A stretch of 64,000 nt of DNA from Adineta ricciae (taxonomy: Eukaryota; Rotifera; Eurotatoria; Adinetida; Adinetidae), in NCBI GenBank assembly GCA_905250025.1, contig CAJNOJ010000103.1, positions 62,001 to 126,000 on the forward strand, given 5' to 3'. Below the pieces are notes generated by a model, which was given only the letters and a program-made list of their open reading frames with translations, made no database searches and was not told the origin of the DNA. The translations under genes were made by a program, and so were the position numbers. How positions within the stretch are numbered: the first letter of the stretch is position 1; the number at the start of each line of letters is the position of its first letter. Positions 33,657 to 45,900 of the stretch are shown here, in pieces.

Positions 33657-35314
33657 TTAAGTAGATACATAAAGAGACGATGGTGGTGGTGGTGGTGACT
33701 GAAGAGACTGACAAGATGATGAGCCAACGCGCGCTGTTCCATCTTCGTCATACATCAAACATAGATAACCTTGAACGAGAGAAAAAGTAAGACTTCACTT
33801 CTTTTTTATCTTTGCTTCAACATACCATTGGAATTTGTTACTGTTTTAGCATTATTATTCAGAACAGTTTCAACGATTTCTGTTGCATCAATTCTTGTTG
33901 AATGCAATCGTCGTTGAATATCTCCAAATTGATCAATAAATGGAGTCTAACAAAGAAGATACCTTCGTTCGTATAATTATTCAAATCAAATTCAGTCGAT
34001 CTTACTCGTCTTTTATGATTTACACGCCGCTGTGAGGGTTGAATACTCTCTTCATCACTGCCTTGTCTGAAAAATCGAAGTGAGATTTATTAATCGTGTT
34101 AAAGCGTTGCTTATCTTTAAGTTTTTTTTTTTTAGTAAAGCAACAAGAAGAAGAAGGCTAGATCTCTATCCGACGGTCTACCTGAGTTTAGCAAACATAT
34201 TGGGATCCGAATAGGAATTGTGAAAATGACGAGACTCACATTTTATACTTCTAAGAATATGACCGATATATCGGTTTTCTATTTGTCATTAGAGTACGTA
34301 CCTCAAATGATTTTTATCATGAGGAATTGAATTGTTGGTACTATTGATGCTATTGGTTGAATAATTCGAACACATACTACTTTTACTCGCTTGACGAGAA
34401 TGACCACGAAGGGAATTTGTAGTAATCGGAGGACAAAGTTCAGCAGCTGATGTGCTCATATTTGAAGAACCATCATCTAAAACAAATTCCAAGGTAAAAA
34501 CACAAATAAAACGTATGCAAATAAACCTGAACACGGATCATAGGTAGTTTTAGTTGCTGGAGCAGGTTCAACTTTAATATAAGGATGGTCGTTATTTGGC
34601 CTAGAGCGGTAAATATTAAGTTTTTCTTTTAACAAAGATTTCAATTAAAATCAGACCTTCGAAAAATCTGATCTCCTTCGACAATTGTTAATTTCATTCG
34701 TATTTGAAGATAAGCATTCGCTGGACTGGTATTTGTCTGTTGATATGCATTCAACAGACATGCCTTTGATTCGTCGCCACTGCCAGCAACTGATGCTAAA
34801 TCCAAATCATAGAAGCCAATTTTCTCATGCGAACGACCGCCGCGTCCTTCCTAAAGGTTGTAACGCGAGATTTTGAAAAATAATCGCTTTTCGTTCTTGT
34901 TACGTACTTTTCGAATAGAAATTCGACAGAAACAATGGTCCAATGTGAAATTATCTACTCGCGATGTCATTTTCACTGTAAAACGGTCACTTAGATTGAA
35001 TTCGACTTTATTTTCATGAACTTCAAAACGCCTAGAAGAAAACAACAGAATACAATGATTCATCTAGTGAATTGTACTTACTCGTGACATGTATAAACAT
35101 GATTTCCGCCACTGAGTAGACGAATTTTGAAGAAAAACTTTCCACTGGCATACGGAAGCGAAAGGACGCGATCGACTTTTAGATCAACATCGAAGGTATG
35201 TCGACGTTTACGATTGAATGTCGACAATAAACTGCTCGCTGCTTTATTATTAGGAATTTCTTGCGATTTGTTCATGTCAATCTGATCGTTTTGGTTTGTT
35301 TTGGGGCTCATCAT
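33657..35314 (-). CDS. FAM102: FAM102/EEIG1 homologue with NT-C2 domain, 364 aa
   Basis: Eight exons (35314-35082, 35031-34908, 34850-34657, 34600-34527, 34476-34302, 34066-34006, 33946-33826, 33769-33657) sum to 365 codons. The N-terminal C2-like domain matches EEIG1/FAM102: NRKRRHTFDVDLKVDRVLSL, GKFFFKIRLLSGGNHV, CFCRISIRKEGRGGRSHEKI, then GFYDLDLASVAGSGDESKAC and YLQIRMKLTIVEGDQIF. A Ser-rich middle follows, then a conserved C-terminal piece (STRIDATEIVETVLNN, GYLCLMYDEDGTARVG) and a Pro run near the end. In animals the family is cytosolic or membrane-associated and linked to signalling and organelle contacts; the molecular role is not settled. The gene lies about 160 bp upstream of the p62-like gene on the same strand. 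Confidence 0.85.
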
Positions 35315-35894
35315 TACGAAAGAATCTTAATAAACAGAGAAAAAAGAGTTGTTTTTTCTATGTATTAAAATTCTTCAGAATATTTTATTTAGCAAACAAA
35401 CACTTACCAGATTTCTTCACCTTTTTTCTCTTTTTTTCATTCATCAAATAGACATACACATGGCCAAGGTGTTAAGTAATATGACATCATTGCTTAGAAG
35501 CATATCAACAATAAATAAACATGTTTTCGATTACTAAATCAAATAAAACAAAGTCAAGGTAGAAATGCTCAGAAGTTTCATTTCAACAGACGAATATGAC
35601 AAGAGATTCTCATAGGGAACAATTACAAAGTAAATTGCTGTTCTACCCTTCGATCATTCATTGTTGTTGGAATAACAAAGTAAACAAGGTTTTACCCGAA
35701 ATGAATAATTGTACTAGCTATATCCAATGAACTTCTTTTGTATCGAAACACTAGCGACATCTATCAAACAACATATGTTTCATCTACTTTATTGAATTGC
35801 AATTAATTCTTCACTAGAAACAAAACTTATCTAAATCGTTTCTTTTCTAATAACACACGCACACAAGCAAAAAAAACATTTCATCTAGAAATCT
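35315..35894. other. Intergenic region, no gene seen
   Basis: About 580 bp between the start of the FAM102 gene and the stop of the Tudor gene. It should hold the FAM102 promoter; no exon or RNA gene is supported. Confidence 0.45.
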
Positions 35895-37784
35895 CTAACG
35901 AGAAAAGAATTCCAAATCACCGATGATTAAATCAATGGCTTGGTCGAAAGACAAATTAAGTTGACGTATATTAATAACAAAATATTGCTTTTGATTGATT
36001 AATGAAGATATATTAAACAAAACGAATTGTTCAGGACGAATTTTCGCTGACCAGTATTCGCTAACATCCGAATTATTCGCTCGTCGACCCAGGTATAAAT
36101 CACACATATGATCTGTTAAATTCTAAAACAAGTCACAGTGAAATACGCGGATAAAAAGAATGTAATGGTAATTGATCATACAGAAATTGTTGGCGTTGAT
36201 ATGTGAATAAACATCATTGGCCATTTCACTTGAGTCATATCAGCAATAGTTACTTTTAATAAAACTTTCCCAGATGCCAAACGTTCTGTTCGTAGGGAAT
36301 TTTCTAAACTCATACATGCACGACGATTCCATCCACATTTCTCGTTCTGTGTGAACGGAAGAACCTTTTCAAGAACAAAAAAAAACGGAGAAAAACGTAC
36401 GAAACATCTTTGAAATAACCAAACGAACTTGTGTTAATGAACAGGCAAGTGCTTGAGCTGGTCGATCTGTGAATTGGTTATGCAATGGTTGAATTAAATT
36501 CACACTCAATTCACCGATTTCACCGCTATCAACGAATATCAATTGAGATTTTTCATTTCCAACCAATCGAATGATTCTTGCTCGATACCAGTTCGCATCG
36601 TTTGGTGATTTTGCAACACAAAAGTCACCTGGTTGAGGAAGAAAAGTTTTATTCATATCGGTGCTATTATAGTACGAACTGAAAACGAATAGAAATGATT
36701 TGTGCTTCCAAGAAAAGAGTTATTCAAGGAGTTTTACTTGATAGTTTCATGCATTTCGTTATACGATTCGATTTGATTGGAGATTCGAAGAAAGAAATAT
36801 GATGGATTGTAATATTTCGATAATTCACCTTCGAAATCAACGCCCGTTTGAAACCGTTGATAAGTAATGGTAACAGGAGTATTGTATTCCACTGCAAAAA
36901 TCAACAAAATAGCACATCTCCTACCATTTAAAATCTTATTTACACGCTCGAGTTATAATTTGTGTTGCAGGATAATAGTGATTCTCCCGATTTGCTGTTA
37001 CTTTTGTACCATTGTATGTTCCTCGTCGATTCGTGTGGTTGCCATTTGTTTGGTAACGTTGTTTTTGTTGATTTTGCTCGAGTTTAGGTATCGGTCGAAG
37101 TAAATGAGAATTGTTTGCATTCGTTGGAAATACTGGTGATGATAGATTTTTATTTACATGGTGAGAAACTGTTGATGGTGATGAACAATTACTAACTGAT
37201 GGAAAGATTGGAGAGGGATCATCTAGACGTAAATCGTCGATCAATTGATACTGAAAACAAAATGCTCGGATAGTCCTTCGAAATGAATTCCATGGGAATC
37301 ATCTTACGTGAGATTTCACGGCATTGATTGTTTCCTGTAATGTTTGAAGTTCTTTGCCAATTTCCACTTGAATATCTAAGAGTAAAATTCTCTTTTTCGC
37401 TCAATAGAAAATAAAACTACAGGGTCGTTTACGCTGGAGTAACTGTGACCATTGTTGAAGAGAAGTATGGACGGATTCCAGAGTAATCAGACCGACAACT
37501 TGCTGTTTGGACACTTTTGGTTGATATTGAAATGAGTTGTCCATTCGCCGCGATATCATTTGACCTTTAATAACATTGTTGTTCGTTGAAACAAACGAAT
37601 CCAATGCCAGATCCAAATATTCATGAATTTGTTCATCATAGATTTGAATTAAATATTCCAAATTATATTTATCTTCGACACTGAATGCGGATTTGATTTG
37701 ATTCTCGAGTAATCCAATATCAACTGGATGTTTTAAATCAAATTTTCGTCTTTGTCGACCGAATTCTACGACTAACGTCAGCAT
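35895..37784 (-). CDS. Tudor domain protein, 517 aa
   Basis: Seven exons (37784-37421, 37375-37308, 37250-36944, 36891-36738, 36678-36429, 36364-36182, 36122-35895) sum to 518 codons. The N-terminal 60 residues alternate strands (MLTLVVEFGRQRRKFDL) like a small ubiquitin/PB1-type fold. A Ser/Asn/Gln-rich linker follows. From about residue 250 there is an extended Tudor domain: DFEGELSKYYNPSYFFLRIS, GDFCVAKSPNDANWYRARII, LIFVDSGEIGEL, then an SN-like half (GKVLLKVTIADMTQVKWPM, NLTDHMCDLYLG). Such proteins usually bind dimethylarginine on Piwi-type partners in germ granules. The cage motif commonly written FxDYGN reads FVDSGE, so the aromatic and Asn are lost and canonical methylarginine binding is doubtful. 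Confidence 0.8.
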
Positions 37785-38525
37785 CACTTATTCCCAATAA
37801 CTGCCTTCCAGTCGTCCAAACTTCGATAGATTTAAATTTTTTTCAACGTTAATCCGAACTGACCAACACGATGATTTCACTAACATATTTCAATTATTTC
37901 TCATCGATCATTTCTTTCAACTGATGACATCTATCAGTTCAATGAAGAATATCGATTTCCGAACAGAGAGAACAAGATACGATCGATAATCATATCGGTA
38001 ACAACAAAGAAATGTCTTCCGATATACGATCAATTTACCTTTAAGATAAGATATTTCATCTAAACTATCTCACGATCTCGTTATTGAAAAACACCAAATT
38101 AACAATTCGACATGCACAATCTCTTTTTCCTTTTTCCATCAAATTCCGTTTTTCTCACTCTATCACATACGATTCGATACTCCGAATCCTTTCATTTTGT
38201 TCGATGAACATCTGTGACCACCGTAAGTTACACGGCGAGTCTCCCCTACTCCTACACAATCGGTCTGCTCATCAGAATATCGTCACAAAGTTCAAAAGAG
38301 TATCGATAATTGAATACGCCGGTCAAAATCTACATTCGAATCAAGTCCAATAATGAAAAACTGGTTCCCAGAGAGAGAGAGAGAGAGAAGGCAATACTTG
38401 ATGCACTGATAATTGTATCTTTTTCCTCTCCCTTTGTTTTTCTCTTTTGTTTGTTTCGACGTCCGACGTCATCGGTCAATCAATTTCTTTTCTCATCGAA
38501 TATTCTCGAGAAAACAAAGAGAGAG
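37785..38525. other. Intergenic region with a GA microsatellite
   Basis: Upstream flank of the Tudor gene. A (GA)n run occupies about 38371-38388. The plus-strand open frames at 38084-38528 have no family features. No exon is supported. Confidence 0.4.
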
Positions 38526-38625
38526 TGACCGGGCAAACGGTCATTTATGACTCATGACCAATGAACAACAATGACCTTGAACTACACCAATGGCAATTTT
38601 GTCTTCTCCCTGTACCTTATATAAA
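38526..38625 (+). promoter_or_regulatory. Compact TATA promoter with several known motif types
   Basis: Within 100 bp: an 18-bp inverted repeat TGACCGGGCAAACGGTCA (38526-38543), an AP-1 site TGACTCA (38548-38554), a CCAAT in GACCAATG, an extended nuclear-receptor half-site TGACCTTGA (38572-38580, complement TCAAGGTCA), a second CCAAT in CACCAATGG, and a TATA box TATATAAA (38618-38625). The order and spacing to the TATA box look like a real regulated plus-strand promoter, with transcription expected to begin near 38650. Motif function is inferred from animal consensus sequences. Confidence 0.55.
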
Positions 38626-38639
38626 TGGATGTGTCTTCC

Positions 38640-38941
38640 AAGAAGAAATTACACAATTGAACAAACGGATAAAACAGTAAGTCCTATATCATTCTTGTTA
38701 TCGAAGTCACTGTTCGTCTTGCCTCGCTATTGAATACAATTCAGCGAAGCCTGTCGGCCAGTACCTTCTAACAAGAGATGTCAACAAACTGTTTTCTTGT
38801 CAACGACTCCTCCATACTATGTTAAAGAAGACGGCGATTACACTGTTCACACACCTCGCGCAGATATGAATCTCTTTGTCTTGAAAAAGATCAGGGATAA
38901 ACAAGCCCGCCAGATTGTGCGAACAGTCTAATTGCTGCTTC
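38640..38941 (+). other. Putative short transcript downstream of the TATA promoter
   Basis: A GTAAGT donor at about 38679 and pyrimidine-tract acceptors at about 38744 and 38774 lie just after the promoter. The following stretch is open on the plus strand to a TAA at about 38939 and reads as coding (TVFLSTTPPYYVKEDGDYTV, MNLFVLKKIRDKQARQIVRT), with an AATAAA near 39017. The problem is the start codon: the only ATG in phase precedes the expected transcription start. The unit could be a small-protein gene with a start I have misjudged, or a noncoding or relic transcript. Confidence 0.35.
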
Positions 38942-39127
38942 CAGTGACATAATTTCGAATGCTTAAAGGAACACAGAGAACAACTGTTCATCTAGCCTCG
39001 CCTGTGTATTTGAAATAAATCAAGGCGGGAGCAGATTGCGACAGTCATTAGATGTGCTTCTAATCGACGAACGGAAATTTTTTGTTTATTTGTTTGAAAG
39101 TTATATGGAATAAAAAACTGTTTAGGG

Positions 39128-40083
39128 CTAAACTTGTGCCATACGGATATAGCCTTTGCCGCTGGGAAGATCGTTTTTAACTTGAACACCTTGTGGAAAA
39201 AATTTCTGTACGTCTTCGTCTTTAACACTTGGTGGGACCATGACTTTGTCGCCAACCTAATGAAGAGGTGTTTGATATATGTGTAAAAGTGTCGAATGTG
39301 TGCTTACCTTCCAGTCAACTGGTGTGGCAATGGGTAATTTAGCTGAAAGTTGGAGTGAGTCAAGTAAACGAAGAATTTCACTAAAAATATGTTGTTTACA
39401 TGTATATTTGTTATTGTTTAATAAATATTACTCGAAGTTTCGTCCAGTTGTTGCTGGGTAAAGTAAGCTTGCTTTCACTTTCTTGTCGGGACCAATGAAG
39501 AATACCTATTTTGAAAGAGGCGGTGTTGTTATGCTGAAAGTGGAATCCAACTCACGGCACGAGCTGTTAAGGGTAGACCTTTGTTGTCGAATTCAGCTGG
39601 ATCGATCATTCCAAGTTCTTTGGCTAATTTTCTGTCGCTGTCATCGATAATTGGGAAAGCAAATTCACCGTGTGGAATTATTTTGCATTTATCTCCTGTG
39701 CATTGAAAGTTTGGGCCGCTGTATGCTTGTAAGTCCTAAATCAAAGGGATATGAGAGGAGGACGAATGTAAACAAGGTATCGTTGTACTTTGATCCATCC
39801 GTGGTGATTGTCGAGAGAGTCGCATGATAAACCGATGAGTTTAGTATTTCGTTTAGCGAAGTCAGGTGCTAGTTTAGCAGCACGTGATAATTCGGTGGTA
39901 CAGACTGGCGTGTAATCAGCTGGGTGGGAGAATAATATTCCCCAACTGAAATGTAGAAAAGAGGTGCATGGCGAGGAAAGTTGAAGAAAGAAACCTGTCT
40001 CCTAGCCATTCGTGGAGTTGAATGTCGCCAATCGTGGTTTTCAATTGAAAGTTTGGAAATTGATCACCTAATTTCAATGACAT
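39128..40083 (-). CDS. PRDX6: Peroxiredoxin 6 (1-Cys), about 220 aa
   Basis: Reduces hydrogen peroxide and lipid hydroperoxides, mainly in the cytosol. Five short introns; confirmed boundaries include exon 1 (40083-39995), the active-site exon starting at 39945 and the third exon (39735-39556). The active site is [20 protein letters not shown], with the peroxidatic Cys in TPVCTTE; the family signature [15 protein letters not shown] follows, and later [40 protein letters not shown] and [20 protein letters not shown]. The C terminus ([13 protein letters not shown]) is nearly that of animal PRDX6. All catalytic residues are present. Bdelloids rely heavily on antioxidant enzymes during desiccation, which fits but is not evidence of a special role. 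Confidence 0.92.
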
Positions 40084-40802
40084 TTTGTTCGTTGTAAGAA
40101 AGAAAAAGTTGGAATATCTAGAAATTTGTTTTTGGTATTCGTGAATGAATCAGTAGGAGAACGCGAACAGAGTCGGTTATATAGAAACGAGAAAGAAATA
40201 TGCTTCGTCATACAGCAGTACATGAAAGGAAGGACACTTCTCGTTTATCATGGCGAGAATGACATCTATTTATTACGAGAGAAGAAACGTGTCATTGTTT
40301 TCAGTGGATTATGAAATGTATAAAAGTGTGACAGGGCGCGGTAAGGTTTTTCTTTTGACGAGTAACCTTTGATCAGTGAATGATATTACGATAAGAAGAA
40401 GGAAAAAGTAAAGGTAAAATAGATAATGAATTCACGTTTGACATGGTCATTAATCGTAAAAGCTATGCAGAAAATGATTTGAGAATCATAAACACAAAAA
40501 AAACGTTATCATCACGAAAGTTTTGCTTCTGCTATTGAGTCAGACAAATACAGAAAAGTACTCGTATTCCTTTACATTGGCATACTTGAAATGATATCTA
40601 CAAGAGATAAGGAATGTGTCATATGTGCATTCTTTTCAGGTTGATATTATATAAGTGATCGAATACAGAATTTGCAGTCGACAATGTGCTTATTTTTAAT
40701 CAAGGCGAAATAGTTTTGAAAAAGTAGAAATAAAAATAAAATGATTTGCCATTGAAATGCGACATAGAAAATGAAGAACGAATACAAATGATAGTTTACT
40801 AG
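40084..40802. other. Intergenic region, no gene seen
   Basis: About 720 bp. It contains the Prx6 promoter and the 3' flank of the coiled-coil gene. The plus-strand open frame at 40126-40314 has no recognisable feature. Confidence 0.45.
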
Positions 40803-41877
40803 TTATCGTCGTTGATTTCCAGCTCCACCAGATCGTCGATGTGAATTATCATTGTGCATCGATGCCTAAACAAATAAGAGTAGAACAAATGATCGAAACG
40901 ATATTCTTTTACATTGAATTCTTGATCCGTTATTTGTAGGTTATTCACTCGTTTTTCCATCGTGGACATCCATTCACTGTACATTTGTTCCCAAGTGGCA
41001 ATCTACAGAAAGAAAATGAAACAAGGGAAGAGGGAAATCAAAACTGTCACTTGTTTCTTTGCTTCTTCTTCTTGACGACATAGTTCAGCCATTTTATCTG
41101 CATATTCTTTCGTCATTTTCTCACATGCATCCTAAAACATCTAGATTCAAACAGAACAAATACCAATTCGTATCAATCTACTCGGTAGTCCTGGTTTTCC
41201 TTTTGTAATTTCTCACGGCGATGTTTAGCATCAACCAATTGTGATTGTGCCAATGAGAGATATCGATCAACCGACTAAACGGAAGAATTTCGTCGAAGAA
41301 AATCGGAGATATGATCCAACCTCTTTAGCAGCGCGTGCTTCTTGGGTCTTTTTCTCTTGTGTCATAACTCGATCCATCATTTCTATGTTCTCTTCTTTTT
41401 GTCGGTCCAACATTTCTTGAGAAGTTGGACATTTTGGACAAGGAGCAGAAGTGGTTGATGCAGGTAAAGGTTGTTTTCTGGCAGTATCTTTCTGTTCGAT
41501 TTGTTTTTTCAGTTGAACATTGGATTTCTTTTCGAAATGAAGTATACCTTCTAATTCTTCGCATCGATCACATTTGACTTTTTCAGTACGACTTGTTCTA
41601 TTGATCAAGGTCTTGAAAATAGTAAGAATAAAAATGAAAATAGAACGCACCCCGAAGCACCGGCATTAACATATTCTTTTTCGGTTTTAACCACTGTTGT
41701 TGCAGCTTTCGCACGACGTAATTCTTCTACTTTCGTTCTGAATTCATTCGATTGACGTTCAAGCTAAACGAATATTCGATTGACAAAAGAAGAACGACGA
41801 CAAATATTCAGTTTTACTTCTGCGATTCGATTTTTCAAACCAGGAATATCTTCTTTTGCTTTTCCCACGGTCTGCAT
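40803..41877 (-). CDS. Coiled-coil protein of unknown function, 258 aa
   Basis: Seven exons (41877-41818, 41763-41651, 41597-41321, 41274-41182, 41131-41051, 41002-40913, 40865-40803) sum to 259 codons. Almost the whole protein is charged helix (NEFRTKVEELRRAKAATT, LEGILHFEKKSNVQLKKQIE, HRREKLQKENQDYR, KMTKEYADKMAELCRQEEEA). Two CxxC pairs (KCDRCEEL and PCPKCPTS) flank the middle and could bind zinc or be chance. The last exon is Ser/Arg/Gly rich (HRRSGGAGNQRR). I recognise no family; length and helix content would fit a cytoskeletal or centrosomal linker. The start could lie further upstream if a 5' exon was missed. Confidence 0.65.
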
Positions 41878-42208
41878 TGAACGGATGTTCTCTTATACTT
41901 TGATCGTGAGTGTTTTTCAAGCACAAAACAAAGCAACTTTTTCTTTTTATTTACTTAAAATTCTTTTTCAATCAATAGAAACCAACACAATCAATTCGAT
42001 AGAGGTCGAACATATCTAAAGTGACGTCGTGTTCTGAAAAACTGCTGAATTTCTTGATCGAAAAAAAGAACTCATTGTTGACTATATTCTACACGATAGT
42101 ACACGACGATTGTAATAGCGGCCTTTTAGAAAGAAGTCATTTTGATAGAGAATGAACAAAACCGTTGCTTGTGGCATGGAAAGAAGAATAAGGAGGAAAA
42201 AAGAAACA

Positions 42209-42280
42209 CTCCGCGGCGGGGAATCGAACCCCGGTTTCCCGCGTGACAGGCGGGGATACTAACCACTATACTACCGCGGA
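42209..42280 (-). tRNA. tRNA-Asp (GTC)
   Basis: A 72-nt cloverleaf read on the minus strand: acceptor TCCGCGG pairs with CCGCGGA, discriminator G, anticodon loop CTGTCAC with GTC, B-box GGTTCGATT, and variable-arm length normal. A run of six T follows the 3' end on the transcribed strand, a normal Pol III terminator. No intron. Confidence 0.97.
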
Positions 42281-42580
42281 CAGAAATCATTGTCATAACT
42301 AAGGAATTTTAATTTATCGTAGCAGGATGATTTTTCGTCGAAGATTGATGTTTTAGATAAATTTAAAGATTCAAAACTCATTTTCATTTGAAAAAAAAAC
42401 AGTGAAATTTGCCCTTTTGTACATTTTCTCTGTTCGTTAATAATAAAACGACACATCTCAACACATTTGTATGCAACTTCTTAGAACATAACCATACGAG
42501 AGGCTCCGATACCTCCACCTGTAAAACACATTTCTTAACAGTTTCGTACTTGTGAGAAAATGAACAAAAAAAAGAAGTCA

Positions 42581-42652
42581 CTCCGCGGCGGGGAATCGAA
42601 CCCCGGTTTCCCGCGTGACAGGCGGGGATACTAACCACTATACTACCGCGGA
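42581..42652 (-). tRNA. tRNA-Asp (GTC), second copy
   Basis: Identical in all 72 positions to the copy at 42209-42280, same strand, 372 bp apart. Followed by a run of eight T on the transcribed strand. The 5' flank is also similar to the first copy for about 25 bp (ggaca...atcatt.tcata), consistent with tandem duplication. Confidence 0.97.
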
Positions 42653-42914
42653 CAAAGATCATTCTCATACACCGTTTTACCTATGATAAATCGAATATTT
42701 ATTCATCTAGTAGTTAAGATACGCATCTCGCATTTTTTTTCTCTCATTTTATTTGTAAATCAAATTCAGCCGGGTTAGCTCTATTTATTATATACGAATG
42801 TTGAAGATATGGATTTCTTTATGCTATAAAAAAATATCACCGTAGGATTAAAAATGTGTTAATATAATAGCTCTGTAACTAAAAGTTCTAATTGAATAAA
42901 ATATTCATTCTTTT

Positions 42915-45900
42915 TCAGTCTTCCATTGCTTCATCAGAAGATTCGTTATTATCACCACTATCTTCATCTCCTTCTTCTTTCCATTCTACTGTGTATTCCA
43001 TGGCTTGTTGACGAATATACAAATTATCACATTGTCTTAGCTGTTGAAGAAGTTCTTGGCATTGTTGTCGATCAGCATCTGTTTGGTTGAATACGGTATC
43101 TTTTAAGAGCTCGAACATAGCTAGTCCGCGATTTTTTTCTTTGATAAACCAACGAGCAAACTGGAGTTTTTCATTCGTATCCAACTGATGAATGAAAGCA
43201 CAGGCATTATTATCTTTGATGACGCTTGCTAATTGAGTTAAAACAAATTCGAAATATTTCTCTGGTAAGTTTTCTTGTAGAGTCTTGAAAAGATCTTCAA
43301 GTTCTTCTTTATTTTCGATTGTTTTCATCAGTAATCTTCCTAATATTGGAGCCAATGTTTTATCAAATTGAAAGACGATTGGAGTTATTGCTCGGAATGA
43401 AACTTTTCTCGTGTGATCAAATTTTTCCAAATGATTATTAAGAGTTGTCAACAGACTTTGAACGCGATGATAAACCGGTAAATCATGTCGATTATCAATC
43501 GCATTTTCTTTTGAATCGATTTCATCCCGACGTGCCATGACTTTTTTAATAATTTCAATAATTCGCTCCAATGAACGATCTGTTTGATGTTTATAACACG
43601 ACAGAATTGTTTCGAAAGCAGTTGTGCACAACGTATTTCCTTCCTTATCGAATCGAGTACAAATGATTTCTGCTTTGTCTGTTAATTTTTGTATATCACT
43701 GTATTCTTGGTCAATATTTAACCAAGCAGTTGATCGCGCTTCTAAGGAACTTGGATGGTCTAAAATTGCAAACTGTATTTGATTGACAAATGCTTTGAAA
43801 ACATCTTTTCCAGACGCTTTTATTCGTGATAAAGGCGAATTCGATGTATCTCGACCTGTAACAAATAATGATTGAATAACTGGTAAATATTCATCGTTAG
43901 TAGCTTGTTGAAGAATTTGCCAAAGAACTGTTTGCTCTTTCGATCGACCAATAAAATGAAGTAATGTTGATATAAGACAGGCACGAATATCCTGATGAGG
44001 ATGTTTCTCCCAAAATGGTTGAATAACTAGATGAACTAGATCGGACTTCGAGATAAATTCAGTTAATAAACGAAGAACTTCTTTGTTTGCGGTAATACCT
44101 AGAAGAGATTTGATAGAAATTTTCAAATCATATGAAACGATTGCTTTACCATATGTTGGAAATTTTTCATCTTGAATAAATTGAAGGTATTGTTCTAAGA
44201 AGATGTCTTCTGGGATTCGACGAGAAATGCATAACATAGCATCGCTGATATATCGTGCATTTGATGCTTTTAATTTCGTTTTTAAGAAATCGAAATGTTT
44301 GAAAATTCGTTCAGGTGGCAAATCGAATGTTGTAGGTAAACATTTAATAATATCACCGAGAGCTTCATTTGTTATACCACGACCCGGTCGATTTGTTGTA
44401 TTTGTAGAATTTGTTATCAATTGTGAATCTTCTTTTGATCGTATCCATTCGAGTGTTCGCTGATATGTATGTGGAAAACGACGAAGAACGTGCAATGCCG
44501 ACATTTTTTCCGCGACACTCACATCCTTATACTGAGAAGAATAAAGAAAAATTCGATTGTTGAGGTGAATATTTTATAATGAAAGTCTTTTTACCTGTAG
44601 AAAATCATTTAAAATTATATTGGTGATACGTTCTTGTTGTTGTCCAGTTAACAAATGTGAAAAACTGGCCAATAGACTAATTTCGAAACCAGGTAATTTA
44701 ACATCTCTATCGTCACGATCGTTGGTATTTGCAAATTTGCTTTCAGAATCTGTTAATTTCTCAGATGTAATACATTTTTCATCTTCAATTAATTGATCAA
44801 CCATCTGTCGATGTTGTTGAGAACGCAAAATATTCTGTTGAACAGATTTCTCAAGAAAAAATAGTTTATCAAGTTTGAGTAACTGATTCACACGTTCTGA
44901 TCGAGTCGATGGATTTTTTAGATAAAGATCCACGATTGAATTATGCGAATTAATACGAAATGCTGATTGAAACTGTGCTGATGATGGAAGTGTTTCAGTG
45001 AAAAACTTCTGGAAAAACGCATCGATTTGTGGCATCAACCAACTCTTCTGTATGGCACCATTCAAAGTAGACTGAATCATGTCGAAGTGACGCTTTGAAA
45101 CGAGATTCGGCAGCAAATCATTAACAAATATCTCAGCAAATATTTGACGTGTTTCAGGATATGCTTGAGATATTGGTAAATCATCTGTATATGGAAGACA
45201 GTTATTTTGATCAATCGAAAAGCATCTAAAATTGAGAAGAAAATTTCTATCTCTTCTTGACATTCGCTTGGTCACCTACTCTTTCATCATTTGTGTAGCA
45301 AACGTTTGCAGTTTTGCTTTGCGTTCTTTGTTCGCATGTGTTTCAACACGTTTGAGTATCCGAATTGCGTATTTCGTAATTATTTGGGAGGTATTTTCCG
45401 TTCGTTGTAGATGATTTTGTGTAAGTGAAAGAATTTTTTGAACGGATTCCAAATTCTTTGGTAAGATTTCGAATTGAAATCGATCATCGAGTGCATAAAG
45501 TTGATTGACGAAATTTTCAAGAACTATCAATTGTTCATTTGTAAATCGCTTTTCAATCCATTGAAGAACTTTCTCAACGGACTGTTCGTCGGTTGACAAA
45601 GCACATTTTAAAAATAATTGATAGTTCTTCACGCGTTGATTTACGTCTGAACCTGTTTTTTTGAATAATGACAGAAATTCATCGAAAACAGCTTGTGTCA
45701 TTGTTTGATAACGAAGAAATGATAATCGTTCTTTTGCATCGACAATTCCTTTTCGTTCGGCTTGAGATAATAATTGAACCGAGAGTGGTGTTGTCAGTTC
45801 GGAATATTGTCCTAGTAAATCGAGTGTACCTTGATCTCCTTCTTTGCAAAGCTTCTTTAAAAATGCTTCTTTTCCAATGCGTTGATTAATCACGATATCA

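Noticed and set aside
33681-33700. TGG repeat run taken at first for a microsatellite
   Set aside because: It is the complement of the proline codons in the last FAM102 exon.
34685-34876. Plus-strand open frame over the FAM102 C2 exon
   Set aside because: Antisense shadow of a well-supported exon.
38649-38760. Possible bdelloid spliced-leader gene
   Set aside because: The known bdelloid leader sequence as I remember it is not present near the donor site.
38800-39255. Cys-rich minus-strand frames next to the Prx6 gene
   Set aside because: One is antisense to the better plus-strand reading at 38770-38940; the other mixes the Prx6 3' exon with flank. The Cys pattern fits no finger family.
42384-42668. 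94-aa minus-strand open frame
   Set aside because: It reads through the second tRNA-Asp gene; the peptide motif is a translated tRNA.
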